From assembly GCA_003278875.1 (NCBI GenBank), contig QCCQ01000006.1:1-64000 (forward strand): a stretch of 64,000 nucleotides of DNA, written 5' to 3'. This document shows, one piece after another, positions 1-8,783 of the stretch. The DNA comes from Prochlorococcus sp. AG-347-L21. Lineage in GTDB: Bacteria; Cyanobacteriota; Cyanobacteriia; PCC-6307; Cyanobiaceae. The position numbers were made by a program, and so were the translations under genes. Within the stretch, counting starts at the first letter, position 1. The number at the start of each line of letters is the position of its first letter. A model generated the notes under the pieces. That model did no database searches, was not told where the DNA came from, and was given only the letters and a program-made list of their open reading frames with translations.

Positions 1-824
1 ACTCCCCTCTTTGGAAGCATTTTAGACCAAAAATAAAACAAAAGGTGATTTTAAGATTAGATGGAATCGGAATTGATGGTGACCTTTCTGATAAAGAAAA
101 GATCAAATCTAATTTATCTGATTTGATTGATAAAAGTTCATTTTTAATTTATCAAAGCAAATTCTCTAAAAATTGCTTTTTAGATATTTTCAAATCCTTA
201 CCCGAAGGAAAAATAATTGTAAATGGGGCCTTAGATATTAAATTTGTTTCAGAATATGCAGTTAATTTATACTCTTATTTAAAAAGGAGATTCAATGGAA
301 AATTTTTTTCTGTAGCTGGAAGATTTTCATCGAGAAAGAGAATAAACGAAGTTATAAATCAATTTAATGAATCTGATATCGGTAATTTGGTGGTTTTATC
401 AAATGTGCCGGATAAATTAAAACATGATAATCCCAGAATTATTTACTTAGGAATGATTAACCCTGATTCCGCTAGATACATTATTTCTAAATCAGAAGCC
501 TTAATACATTTTGATAGATATGATTGGTGTCCAAATATTGTAGTAGGGGCAATACATGATAAAGTGCCCGTAATATGTTCTAATTTCGGAGGGACGCCAG
601 AGATTACTGGAAAAAATGGATTAATTATTAAAGAATTTCCTGAGGATCTTCCTGAAAATTTAGAAGGAATTAATTATGCAAAAAAATCTGTTTTCCCAAG
701 TAAAATTTTTAAAGAAATAATTTCAGATATTTATCTAAATGGTATAAAGATATCTTTTACTGATAAATTTGATATGAATGATACAGCTTACAATTATGTG
801 AAAACTATTTCTAAAAGAAAATAA
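1..824 (+). CDS. Glycosyltransferase, GT4-like, 5' truncated by window edge
   Basis: The reading frame is open from base 3 through the window edge (SPLWKHFRPK then KVILRLDGIG), so the gene begins upstream and the GTG at 45 is internal. The visible part is the C-terminal half of a family 1/4 glycosyltransferase. The LRLDGIGID stretch is typical of cyanobacterial surface-sugar transferases. The donor-binding region lies near bases 485-610, where a predicted helix is followed by PVICSNFGGTPEITG. It would transfer a sugar from a nucleotide donor to a lipid-linked glycan on the cytoplasmic face of the membrane. It converges with the SGNH hydrolase gene 17 bases away. Donor and acceptor cannot be deduced. 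Confidence 0.8.
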   Translation, partial: SPLWKHFRPKIKQKVILRLDGIGIDGDLSDKEKIKSNLSDLIDKSSFLIYQSKFSKNCFLDIFKSLPEGKIIVNGALDIKFVSEYAVNLYSYLKRRFNGKFFSVAGRFSSRKRINEVINQFNESDIGNLVVLSNVPDKLKHDNPRIIYLGMINPDSARYIISKSEALIHFDRYDWCPNIVVGAIHDKVPVICSNFGGTPEITGKNGLIIKEFPEDLPENLEGINYAKKSVFPSKIFKEIISDIYLNGIKISFTDKFDMNDTAYNYVKTISKRK

Positions 825-840
825 TTTGTTAAGGTAAATA

Positions 841-1797
841 TTAACTATTATCAAATAAACAGGATCTTATTGATTCAGCCCAAATTTTGTGACCTTTTGT
901 TGAAAGATGTATACCGTCAACATATAAATCAGGTTCATATTTATCTCTGATTAGATCATATAGATTACATGATTTTTTTATAATGTTTAACTTAGAAATA
1001 TCTTCTAATAAAAGACTATAAGTTTTAATTTCTTCACTAGATATACTTTTAAACCATCTTTCTGGGGGAGTGATTATGAAATTCACTGGATATTTAGATT
1101 TAGAAAGTTGAAGTTTGAATTCTTCAATAGAATCTTTTAGTTGAGCATTTTCTATTCGTTTATATTTGTTTTTTCTTGAAATATTATTATCAGAAGTACT
1201 TTTGTTACTAAGTGAGGGAATGAATTTTGCATTTAGAAAAAATTTTAAAACCTCATTTATTGCTTTTGGTTGTTTTGGCTCATTTGCCCAATAAGGAGTA
1301 TCTGTAAAAGATCTTAGATTCCTTTTCTCATCCCCTGGAAGAAATACAAGAATAAATTCTTTAGGCTCCACTTTTGAATAGAGTTCGAAATTTGATATAA
1401 ATCTGCCCATATTATGAGTTCCCCAAGAGTTAATTGCACCATTTAAGCAATAGTAATTATTTTCTGAAATCTCGCAAAATAGTTGTGAAAATAATTCTTT
1501 ATTATCAATATAAGAACCACCATATGTGACACTGTCTCCTACAAAAACTATTTTTTCTGAATATGCATTTTCTTTTTGAAACTTACTTATCCTAAACCCA
1601 TCTTGATCAGTGGTTATATATTTATTTTGAAATCTTCTTACTCTTTGGTTAGGCTTTAAACGGTAGCCAACTAAAGGGTCAATTTCATAAAGAATAGGTT
1701 TGCCAAGACCTATAATTCTTCCAGTAATTTCGCAAAATATTAATCCAATAAAGATAGAAATTGAAATTACTATTGTTTTTGAGAATATTCTGAGCAA
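841..1797 (-). CDS. SGNH/GDSL-type hydrolase with N-terminal membrane anchor
   Basis: A protein of 318 residues. Residues 7-24 form a hydrophobic segment that would export the protein and anchor it. A GDS motif (Ser89, in FVGDSVTYGG) is block I of the SGNH hydrolase fold. An N-containing block follows (LNGAINSWG), and the C-terminal DGIHLSTKGH supplies the Asp/His pair (about Asp294, His297). Such proteins in polysaccharide clusters often add or remove acetyl esters on sugars, and that role is inferred here. It lies 8 bases downstream of the DUF5989 mini-protein on the same strand, a pairing that suggests a functional unit. Confidence 0.75.
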   Translation of the reverse strand: MLRIFSKTIVISISIFIGLIFCEITGRIIGLGKPILYEIDPLVGYRLKPNQRVRRFQNKYITTDQDGFRISKFQKENAYSEKIVFVGDSVTYGGSYIDNKELFSQLFCEISENNYYCLNGAINSWGTHNMGRFISNFELYSKVEPKEFILVFLPGDEKRNLRSFTDTPYWANEPKQPKAINEVLKFFLNAKFIPSLSNKSTSDNNISRKNKYKRIENAQLKDSIEEFKLQLSKSKYPVNFIITPPERWFKSISSEEIKTYSLLLEDISKLNIIKKSCNLYDLIRDKYEPDLYVDGIHLSTKGHKIWAESIRSCLFDNS

Positions 1798-1805
1798 ATT
1801 AAAAA

Positions 1806-1991
1806 TTAGAAAATGCTATAAATAAATGGAGCTAAAACAGATCCTTGAGTGAATATAATGAGGCTTCCCATTAATATCAAAGTTATAATTAAAGGGGCTA
1901 ACCAATATTTCTTTCTTACTTTGAGAAAGTCCCAAATATCTTTAAGTAAATCTAAAAACGTTGCTAACATCAAAAATCTTGATAATTTCAA
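1806..1991 (-). CDS. DUF5989-like single-pass membrane mini-protein
   Basis: A 61-residue protein with an amphipathic N-terminus (LKDIWDFLKVRKKYW), one transmembrane helix (about residues 33-52) and a short C-terminal tail ending APFIYSIF. The layout and the RKKYWL...FTQGS...PFIY signature match the DUF5989 family as I recall it. Members are commonly encoded beside SxtJ-like proteins, carbamoyltransferases or SGNH proteins in polysaccharide and natural-product loci. It is directly upstream of the SGNH hydrolase gene. Its biochemical role is unknown; an assembly partner of a membrane enzyme is a guess. Confidence 0.6.
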   Translation of the reverse strand: MKLSRFLMLATFLDLLKDIWDFLKVRKKYWLAPLIITLILMGSLIIFTQGSVLAPFIYSIF

Positions 1992-2055
1992 ATTAATAAT
2001 TATTATACTTATTTTATTACTTTAAAAAAATTTTTTAATCGAAGAGAAACAATAT

Positions 2056-3249
2056 TTACTCAAATACTTTATATAGTCCATAAATTGAAACTAAGCCTTG
2101 AAGGGGAGAAGTTACATCGTTAATTATTTCTGATGCGATATTAAAACTGCTTTTGCCTACATAAATAATATCACCATTTTTCAAATAAGGATTTTTGGAG
2201 GAACCTTTCTTTTTATTAGGCTTATATCTCAATTTTATTTTACTAACTTCTCCATTATTATTATATCTGATTAATCTTACAGGTCCTTTTAATATTTTGG
2301 TACCGCCTCCAATTTCAACTGCATCGCTCAAGCTTGATGTCTTGGCAATTTGATATCTCCCTGGCATTTCAACTCTTCCTCCTACATAAACATTTATTGT
2401 CGCTGGATTTATATTTGATTTTATTGCTTTTGCTATATCAACTGATGCTAAATTATCTCCCCTCGGTATAAAAATTGTATCCCCATCGAGAATTCTGATA
2501 TTTTGATTAGGATCCTCCAGATTAAGCACTTTTAAGAGATCAATTTTAGTTTTAATTCTTCCCCCTCCTTCTGTTAGATTATTTTTTCTAGTTACTATAA
2601 TTTCACGGAGATTAGCATTAACAGTTATACCTGAGCTTTTTCTGATTACATCAAATAATGTAGGGAAAATTATAGGAGTTTTTGTTGGGAATGAATCTTG
2701 GTCTTCGTAAACTGCAGCATCACTAAGTGAGATGGAATTATTAAAAGTCCTGTTTCTTAGATTTTCATTCAAATCTTGATTTATGTTTTCATTTTGGAGA
2801 TCAAATGACCCATTTAATATATATTGACCAGGATTTTCTACTTCCCCATCAATATAAACCTTAACAGCTCTGTATGAATAAACTTCTAAATCAACATCTG
2901 GATTGATAACGTATTTTGAGTATTCTTTATTGAGTAATAGTTTTAATTCTTCTAAAGTTAACCCTTCAACGTAAATATTTTTTAGTCGTTTTAAATTGGC
3001 TGTTCCATTACCATTTATTGTAAAAATTGAATCAAGTTCTTTAGCGTCTTCAGCAACGGAAATTTTTAATTTGTCCCCTGATCCTAAAATATAAAAATTA
3101 TTTTTTGGAATATTTCTAAGGTAGTCTTGAGAGGGTATTGAATATAATTCAGAAGTTATACCATACTTGTTGAACGAAAAGAGAATTGGAAATATCTGAA
3201 TTAGTACAATTAATTTTAAAAATATTAATTTCTTAAATTTTTTAGGCAT
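2056..3249 (-). CDS. Polysaccharide export outer-membrane protein, Wza-like
   Basis: A protein of 397 residues with a hydrophobic export segment at about residues 8-26. A polysaccharide-export domain follows at about 50-125 (YILGSGDKLKISV, then GLTLEEL and YVINPDVDLEV). SLBB-type beta-grasp segments are visible at about 128-145 (VKVYIDGEVENPGQY) and 285-320 (INVYVGGRVEMPGRYQI). Wza-family proteins form the outer-membrane channel for capsule or exopolysaccharide. The gene sits next to a Wzz/GumC-like co-polymerase gene on the same strand, 65 bases apart, which fits a transenvelope export pair. No clear lipobox cysteine is seen, unlike classical Wza. Confidence 0.85.
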   Translation of the reverse strand: MPKKFKKLIFLKLIVLIQIFPILFSFNKYGITSELYSIPSQDYLRNIPKNNFYILGSGDKLKISVAEDAKELDSIFTINGNGTANLKRLKNIYVEGLTLEELKLLLNKEYSKYVINPDVDLEVYSYRAVKVYIDGEVENPGQYILNGSFDLQNENINQDLNENLRNRTFNNSISLSDAAVYEDQDSFPTKTPIIFPTLFDVIRKSSGITVNANLREIIVTRKNNLTEGGGRIKTKIDLLKVLNLEDPNQNIRILDGDTIFIPRGDNLASVDIAKAIKSNINPATINVYVGGRVEMPGRYQIAKTSSLSDAVEIGGGTKILKGPVRLIRYNNNGEVSKIKLRYKPNKKKGSSKNPYLKNGDIIYVGKSSFNIASEIINDVTSPLQGLVSIYGLYKVFE

Positions 3250-3314
3250 ATTTTGAATGGTTAATTTTTAATGAATTGTTTTTATTATAAAAAAAAAAAG
3301 CACAGGTTCATAAT

Positions 3315-5015
3315 TTAATCATCAATAAAGATAATTCGTATAATTTTTTTATTTAATAATGATAAATTTTTTAGAATTCGATCAAGACTATTTATTGATG
3401 AAAAAGAGGTTTTAATACATAAAAGAAATTCATCATTTTCAAATGCTTCCTTTATAGACTTTGTATTTTTGATTTTTATATTTTCAAAATTACTATTGAA
3501 CATTTTAATTATAGAATTAGGCTCATTTTCATCTTCAATATCTAAAGAAAGCATTGTTATGTTTCCAGATAATTTTTCTGCCATGCCAATTGAAATAAAA
3601 TGAATATATTCTTCCCATTTAACTTTTTCTGAAATTTTAAAAATATCTATTGGAATTCCAGGAAGAATACTTTCAATATCAAAACTTGTATAGATTTTGT
3701 TTTCTTTTTTCTCTTTAAGAATAAGGATTAATGACCCTGTCAAAAATCCTGCAAGTAAACCTAATATTATTTTTCTTAATTTATAACTAGGTACTGGATT
3801 ACTATCTAAAGTGGGATTTGTAATTAGTTGCCATGGGTCTTTAATCTTAGCTTTCTCTAATGAAATTACTCTAAATTGGTCTTCTAATTTTGATAATAAG
3901 TTTTCATCTTTAGATGCACTCCTAAGAAGTTCTTTGTATGTTGTAATTACACCTGGGGGGCGTTCTAAAGATTTTAAGTTAGCTTTTGAACTTTTTCTTT
4001 GAGCTTCTAAAAATCCTAAAGTCTGAGCATATAATGATTCAGTATAAGTTTTTCTTTGCCTCTTTAAGTCTTGGATAGACTTATCATTTTCATTATAAAT
4101 CTGAAGATTATTAATTAATTTGATATTTATATTTTCAATCAATTCTCTTTTTGATTCCATCTCCGAATTTTGACTAATTTGATTGTTGATGATTTCTGAG
4201 AGATAAATTATGGAAACAGGGTTTTCTTTGTCTGATTTAATTCTTTCAATAAGCTTATCTATATTTCGTATTTTGTTTGATTCTTCCGTTCTTTTTCTTT
4301 CGATATCTAAAGTTGGGTTAAATCCAACTAGATTTATATTTTGTTGATTAGGCATTCTATTAGCAATTCTTAGATAGATTAAATCATGCTTTAAAGCAAA
4401 ATCATCTAATTTCTGATTTGATAAAATTGCCTTTTTCTTATATTTATCAATTTGCTTTTTGAAGTAATCTAAACTTAATTTTATATCTCTTAATCTTTTA
4501 CTACCAGAGTATTCTTGGTATTTTTTAGATATTTCTTCTAATACAGGTATTATGTTTTGTTTCCTTTTGTCAGTATAAGTAATACTTAAAACCGAAGTCC
4601 CCTCGACGAATTCTACTTTAATATTTTCTACCCAATCTTTATATTGAATGCCTTGGGATTTATAAAAGGGGTCAAAGTCATTAATAAAATCATATACATT
4701 AAGTAAAATAAATGGACTCTTTAAGATCTCTTGCTCAGTATTTAAATCATTTGAAGATTTTGTAATTTGATTAAAAATAAATTGCGCCCCTCCAGATCTG
4801 CTCGTATTACCATTAGAAACTGATCCAGATACCTTTTCGACTACTATTTTAAACTGCCCTTTCCATGTCTTTTTATGATTAATTAAAGAAGAACCAACAA
4901 AAAGCATGCCAATTAAGGAAAAATAGCTTAAGTATTTGAAATTTCTTTTTATAAATTTATAAATTATATTTAAATTAATAATGTTATCTTCAGGGTATAT
5001 ATTTTTTTCAACCAT
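3315..5015 (-). CDS. Wzz/GumC-like polysaccharide co-polymerase without kinase P-loop
   Basis: A protein of 566 residues. The first transmembrane helix is at about 31-48. A long charged, coiled-coil-rich periplasmic region follows, and then a second helix at about 412-430 preceded by the proline-rich NPVPSYKLRK that typifies Wzz proteins. After the second helix about 130 residues remain. In BY-kinase fusions this region carries Walker motifs; here I see no GxxGxGKT-like P-loop and no tyrosine-rich tail. It probably sets chain length and links the inner-membrane polymerase to the Wza-like channel encoded downstream. The role of the C-terminal domain is unclear. Confidence 0.8.
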   Translation of the reverse strand: MVEKNIYPEDNIINLNIIYKFIKRNFKYLSYFSLIGMLFVGSSLINHKKTWKGQFKIVVEKVSGSVSNGNTSRSGGAQFIFNQITKSSNDLNTEQEILKSPFILLNVYDFINDFDPFYKSQGIQYKDWVENIKVEFVEGTSVLSITYTDKRKQNIIPVLEEISKKYQEYSGSKRLRDIKLSLDYFKKQIDKYKKKAILSNQKLDDFALKHDLIYLRIANRMPNQQNINLVGFNPTLDIERKRTEESNKIRNIDKLIERIKSDKENPVSIIYLSEIINNQISQNSEMESKRELIENINIKLINNLQIYNENDKSIQDLKRQRKTYTESLYAQTLGFLEAQRKSSKANLKSLERPPGVITTYKELLRSASKDENLLSKLEDQFRVISLEKAKIKDPWQLITNPTLDSNPVPSYKLRKIILGLLAGFLTGSLILILKEKKENKIYTSFDIESILPGIPIDIFKISEKVKWEEYIHFISIGMAEKLSGNITMLSLDIEDENEPNSIIKMFNSNFENIKIKNTKSIKEAFENDEFLLCIKTSFSSINSLDRILKNLSLLNKKIIRIIFIDD

Positions 5016-5098
5016 TTATTCATAATAGTTTCTAAAACTATATCAATAAATTTAAAATCATACAAGTTAATAATCTTATAATTTTGATTAACATGTAC

Positions 5099-6085
5099 TT
5101 AAAATTTTAATGATATTAATATACCAATTAAAACTAATAATATATTAATAAGATACATAATTTGAACTGTCTTTTTATGATTAAAACCTTTTCTTAGTAA
5201 TCTATGATGTAAATGATTTCTGTCTGGAAAGAATGGAGATTTTCCCGATAATATTCTTCTTAGTATCACAAATATCATATCACCTAGGAATAATAATATA
5301 AAAAATAATATGCCTATAAATAAAGTTGAGTTATAGACTTTATTTGGGTTAAAATTGTATAGTAAACCTAACCAAGAAATTATAAAGCCTAAAAAATAAG
5401 ATCCTCCATCGCCCATAACTATAATAGAAGGATATTTGTTATATTTTAAAAAACCTAAACAACTTCCAATTGTTATACAACTTAAAAAACATGAATATAA
5501 ATCATTATTAATCAAACCTAATATAAAAAAACCTATACAACTTATTATGGAAATGCCTGCAGCCAGGCCATCAAGACCATCAATCCAATTTAAAGCATTT
5601 ATAATCCCCACTATCCAAATTAATGTCAAAACATAACCGATACTTTCATTTAAAGGTATGGGGTTAATTATCTGATTAAAAATTGAAAAATTGATTGATT
5701 TAAAAACAAAACCCTGGCTAACAATAAATGCTGCTATTGAAAATTGAATGATTAATCTTTTTATAGCGGATAAATTTATCAAATCATCTGTTAACCCTAT
5801 TAAAAAGAAAAGTGATGCTCCTACAAGCATTATCTGAATCCTTTTATCTAAAAGGGGATATGTTAAATAATTATTGCCTAAACTAATCAGAACTAGATAT
5901 GAAATTACAAATCCTAGGAAAATTGCTATTCCCCCAAGTCTAACAATGGGGGTAATATGCTGTTTTCTTTTATCAGGATAGTCTATCAAGTTAAATCTAA
6001 GACCTATATCCCTGATTTTTGGGACTATTAACCAAGTTATTAGTGCTGAAATTATAGATGATGAGAAAAATAGTATATTTTTCAT
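5099..6085 (-). CDS. Undecaprenyl-phosphate N-acetylhexosamine-1-phosphate transferase, WecA/TagO family
   Basis: A polytopic membrane protein of 328 residues with about ten hydrophobic segments. Family motifs are present: RLGGIAIF near the N-terminus, GLTDDLINLS with the paired aspartates, NWIDGLDGLAAG, GDGGSYFLGF and DRNHLHHRLLRKG. HLHHR-type loops are typical of WecA/TagO rather than MraY. The enzyme moves a sugar-1-phosphate from a UDP-sugar onto undecaprenyl phosphate and so starts a surface glycan. It is on the same strand as the Wzz-like and Wza-like genes. The exact sugar (GlcNAc or a derivative) is not determined by sequence inspection. Confidence 0.88.
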   Translation of the reverse strand: MKNILFFSSSIISALITWLIVPKIRDIGLRFNLIDYPDKRKQHITPIVRLGGIAIFLGFVISYLVLISLGNNYLTYPLLDKRIQIMLVGASLFFLIGLTDDLINLSAIKRLIIQFSIAAFIVSQGFVFKSINFSIFNQIINPIPLNESIGYVLTLIWIVGIINALNWIDGLDGLAAGISIISCIGFFILGLINNDLYSCFLSCITIGSCLGFLKYNKYPSIIVMGDGGSYFLGFIISWLGLLYNFNPNKVYNSTLFIGILFFILLFLGDMIFVILRRILSGKSPFFPDRNHLHHRLLRKGFNHKKTVQIMYLINILLVLIGILISLKF

Positions 6086-6372
6086 ATAATTATTTCAGAA
6101 ATCTCAAAATTAATTGCTCTTAAATTAAATAATAACTTCAAATAGAATTTAAACTTTAGTAATGATGACTAAAAGCATATTTTTGTAACTCAATTTTAGT
6201 AAGACCTGATTAATTAATATTATTATTGAAATATTTAAAGACTTTTTTGCTATGTTCTAATTAAGGTATTATTTTATAATTAGAAATGAATATAGTTATT
6301 TAAAAATTTTATTTAATTGAATAATGTATTTTAGCAAAAGTTAGTAATTTTATTTTTAATACATAATAAAAA
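6086..6372. other. AT-rich divergent intergenic region of the polysaccharide cluster
   Basis: This 287-base gap separates the minus-strand WecA-type gene from the plus-strand polymerase gene, so it should hold promoters for both directions. It is almost entirely A and T with many TATAAT-like strings, which makes a specific promoter call unreliable. I see no open frame of note, no tRNA and no strong hairpin. Confidence 0.4.
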
Positions 6373-7608
6373 ATGAATAATAAAAATTTAAGCTTAAAGA
6401 TAATATTCGCAAATACTTTTTTATTTTCATCTTTATTCCCTTTTGTTACTTTTAGATTATTTCTATTTGATACTCAGCCCTATACATTTTTGATAGGTTT
6501 GATAGGTATAGCTTTTTCTCTTTGTAGTTTTCATATAAATAAAATATATAGAATTTCGTTTTTATTAGTTTTAATAGCTTTGTTTATATCTTCATTTTCC
6601 GTTAAGGGTGAATTATATTATTTAGTTAGAGGACTTTATAACTATTTATCTTTATTTTTTTATCTTTTTATTTTTTCTTATTTTTTTAAAAACAACTTGG
6701 TTAACAAAAAAATAATAAAAGTTGCTAATTATATATATATATTATTTGCATTTTTGCAATTATATTTCCCGTCAATAATAAATATTTTTCTTTATGCAAG
6801 AACTTCCAACGCATTTTTTGGTGGCAGGGGACTCTCATCTTTGACTCCAGAACCTTTTCATTTTGGAGTTATTCTTATTTTATTTTCTCTAATTATATTG
6901 ATTAAATCAGAATATAATGTAAGAAAAGACCTTTTAATTCATGTTATAAATTTGATTTCTCTTTTTACAATAGCAAGGTCAGCAACATTGATATTGGTTT
7001 TAATTTTCAGTTCTATACTTGCGTTTATAATAAATATAGGTGATGTTATACGTTATGCTAACAATATTAAAAATTTAAGATATATATTTTTTTTATGTAT
7101 ACTTTTTACGATTTTTATTTTCTATTCAATCCAATATGAAACTAGAATATTTTCAATTATTTCTATCTTAATTGACGGTAATTTTAAAGAAAACTTTATA
7201 TCACTTTTGAACGCTGACAGAAGTATTTCTGGACGATTAGAACATTTGATAATTCCTTTTCTAGCTTTTTATAAAGATTTTGGATTGCCACATGCATTTA
7301 ATGGATTTGTAGAATCTTCAGAAATTATAAATCCCGAATTTGGTATTTTTTTGGACTCTCAAGCCCAAGTAAAGTTTATGTCATTTATGGGAGATTATGT
7401 TTTTTCTTTAGGAATATTCGGTATTATATCTGCATTATTGCTTATACTTCCCTTAATTTTAAAAAATAAAGTACCTAATTATATTTTAATTATATTTATA
7501 ACTCTTCTAGCGACATCTGTGCCTATTTCTACTCCTCTTGTTCCTGCTGTATTAGCTGGTTTTTATTATGGTAATAATAGTTCAATAAATTACAATAAGT
7601 ACAATTAA
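6373..7608 (+). CDS. Wzy-like polysaccharide polymerase (multi-pass membrane protein)
   Basis: A 411-residue protein with about ten to eleven strongly hydrophobic segments and a large hydrophilic loop at about residues 265-325. The motif RGLSSLTPEPFHFG matches the EPS/EPxxxG region common in Wzy-type polymerases. Wzy proteins join lipid-linked repeat units in the periplasm; the family is so divergent that this rests on topology, the motif and context. It starts a plus-strand run with two glycosyltransferases and galE. The base composition is extremely AT-rich even for this genome, common for island genes. Confidence 0.6.
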   Translation: MNNKNLSLKIIFANTFLFSSLFPFVTFRLFLFDTQPYTFLIGLIGIAFSLCSFHINKIYRISFLLVLIALFISSFSVKGELYYLVRGLYNYLSLFFYLFIFSYFFKNNLVNKKIIKVANYIYILFAFLQLYFPSIINIFLYARTSNAFFGGRGLSSLTPEPFHFGVILILFSLIILIKSEYNVRKDLLIHVINLISLFTIARSATLILVLIFSSILAFIINIGDVIRYANNIKNLRYIFFLCILFTIFIFYSIQYETRIFSIISILIDGNFKENFISLLNADRSISGRLEHLIIPFLAFYKDFGLPHAFNGFVESSEIINPEFGIFLDSQAQVKFMSFMGDYVFSLGIFGIISALLLILPLILKNKVPNYILIIFITLLATSVPISTPLVPAVLAGFYYGNNSSINYNKYN

Positions 7609-7641
7609 TAATTTAAGTCGATTCTAAATATAAAAATTTAA

Positions 7642-8724
7642 ATGAAAGAAATTATTTTATTAATAGAAGTTCCAAGCTTGAATTATACCAATGGTATTGC
7701 GGAGTCCAACTTAAGACTATTTAAAAAAATAAGAACCTTTTCAAGAGTATATTTTTTTGAGGATAAACCATTCCATAATATGAGATTCTATTTTTTTTCA
7801 AAAATATTATCTTTATTTTCTTTTTTTAAAAACTATTTTTTATTTTTACTTAATAGATTTAAAAAGTCTTTTAAAGATGCAGATTTTCTATATATGGTAG
7901 TTTCGTTTAATTCTGACTTTGGTATTTTAAAAAATTTTCTTCAAATAATTTTACTTTTGCCATTTTCTGAAAAACTCATAATTCATATTCATAGATCTGA
8001 TATTAGTTATAGTGAAAAATCTAATTTTATAAAATATCTACAAAAATTTGTTTTAAGCTGTTCTTATAAAATTATTATACTTTCTAATGAATTATCAAAT
8101 AATCTACCTCTAAAAAATTTTAAAGATAAAACTTTTGTTTTACAAAATACTCTCGATCCTAAATTAGAGAATATTCTTATAAATTTAGAAGTAACTATAC
8201 CTCAAAAAATATCAAGAACTAAATTCTTTTTTTACTCGAATATTCTAATTTCAAAAGGTGTTGGTATTTATTTAGATCTTTTTAACGTGAACAAATCCTT
8301 AAATAAAAGATTTTCAACAATAGCTGGATACCCTAATCAAAAAAGTTTGGTCAATTTTTTAAATGAAAATAATCATAAATTTTTAGGATATATTTCAAGA
8401 GAAATGAAATCTAAACTTTTCTTAGATAATGATTGTATTATTTTTACCTCCCCTAATGAAGGCTCTCCTTTGATTTTATTAGAAGCTATGGCATCAGGAG
8501 TTTTCATATTGTCATCTAATGTTGGCTTTATACCAGAATTACTTGGTGAAAAATATCCATTTATGTGTAAGCCAAATGTTAATGATTTTTCTAATCTTAT
8601 TTATAAATATTTCTCACTATCAGTAGATGAAAGATATGAGATTATCTCTAATCAAAGAAAAAGATATTTAAATTTGTTTGCACATAAAAACTGGTCAGAA
8701 AAAGTTAACCTTATTTTTGAATAG
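7642..8724 (+). CDS. GT4-family glycosyltransferase
   Basis: A 360-residue protein. The C-terminal half has the GT-B donor-binding signature FTSPNEGSPLILLEAMASG followed by VGFIPELLGE, including the E-x7-E type motif of GT4 retaining transferases. The N-terminal half is Phe/Lys rich and poorly conserved, as usual for the acceptor domain. It lies 33 bases after the polymerase gene and before a second GT4 gene, so it probably adds one sugar of the repeat unit. The substrate is unknown. Confidence 0.78.
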   Translation: MKEIILLIEVPSLNYTNGIAESNLRLFKKIRTFSRVYFFEDKPFHNMRFYFFSKILSLFSFFKNYFLFLLNRFKKSFKDADFLYMVVSFNSDFGILKNFLQIILLLPFSEKLIIHIHRSDISYSEKSNFIKYLQKFVLSCSYKIIILSNELSNNLPLKNFKDKTFVLQNTLDPKLENILINLEVTIPQKISRTKFFFYSNILISKGVGIYLDLFNVNKSLNKRFSTIAGYPNQKSLVNFLNENNHKFLGYISREMKSKLFLDNDCIIFTSPNEGSPLILLEAMASGVFILSSNVGFIPELLGEKYPFMCKPNVNDFSNLIYKYFSLSVDERYEIISNQRKRYLNLFAHKNWSEKVNLIFE

Positions 8725-8783
8725 ATTTTTAAATGAAATTTATAATCTTTTTTTCAAAAATTTAAATATTGTATTATTTTAAT

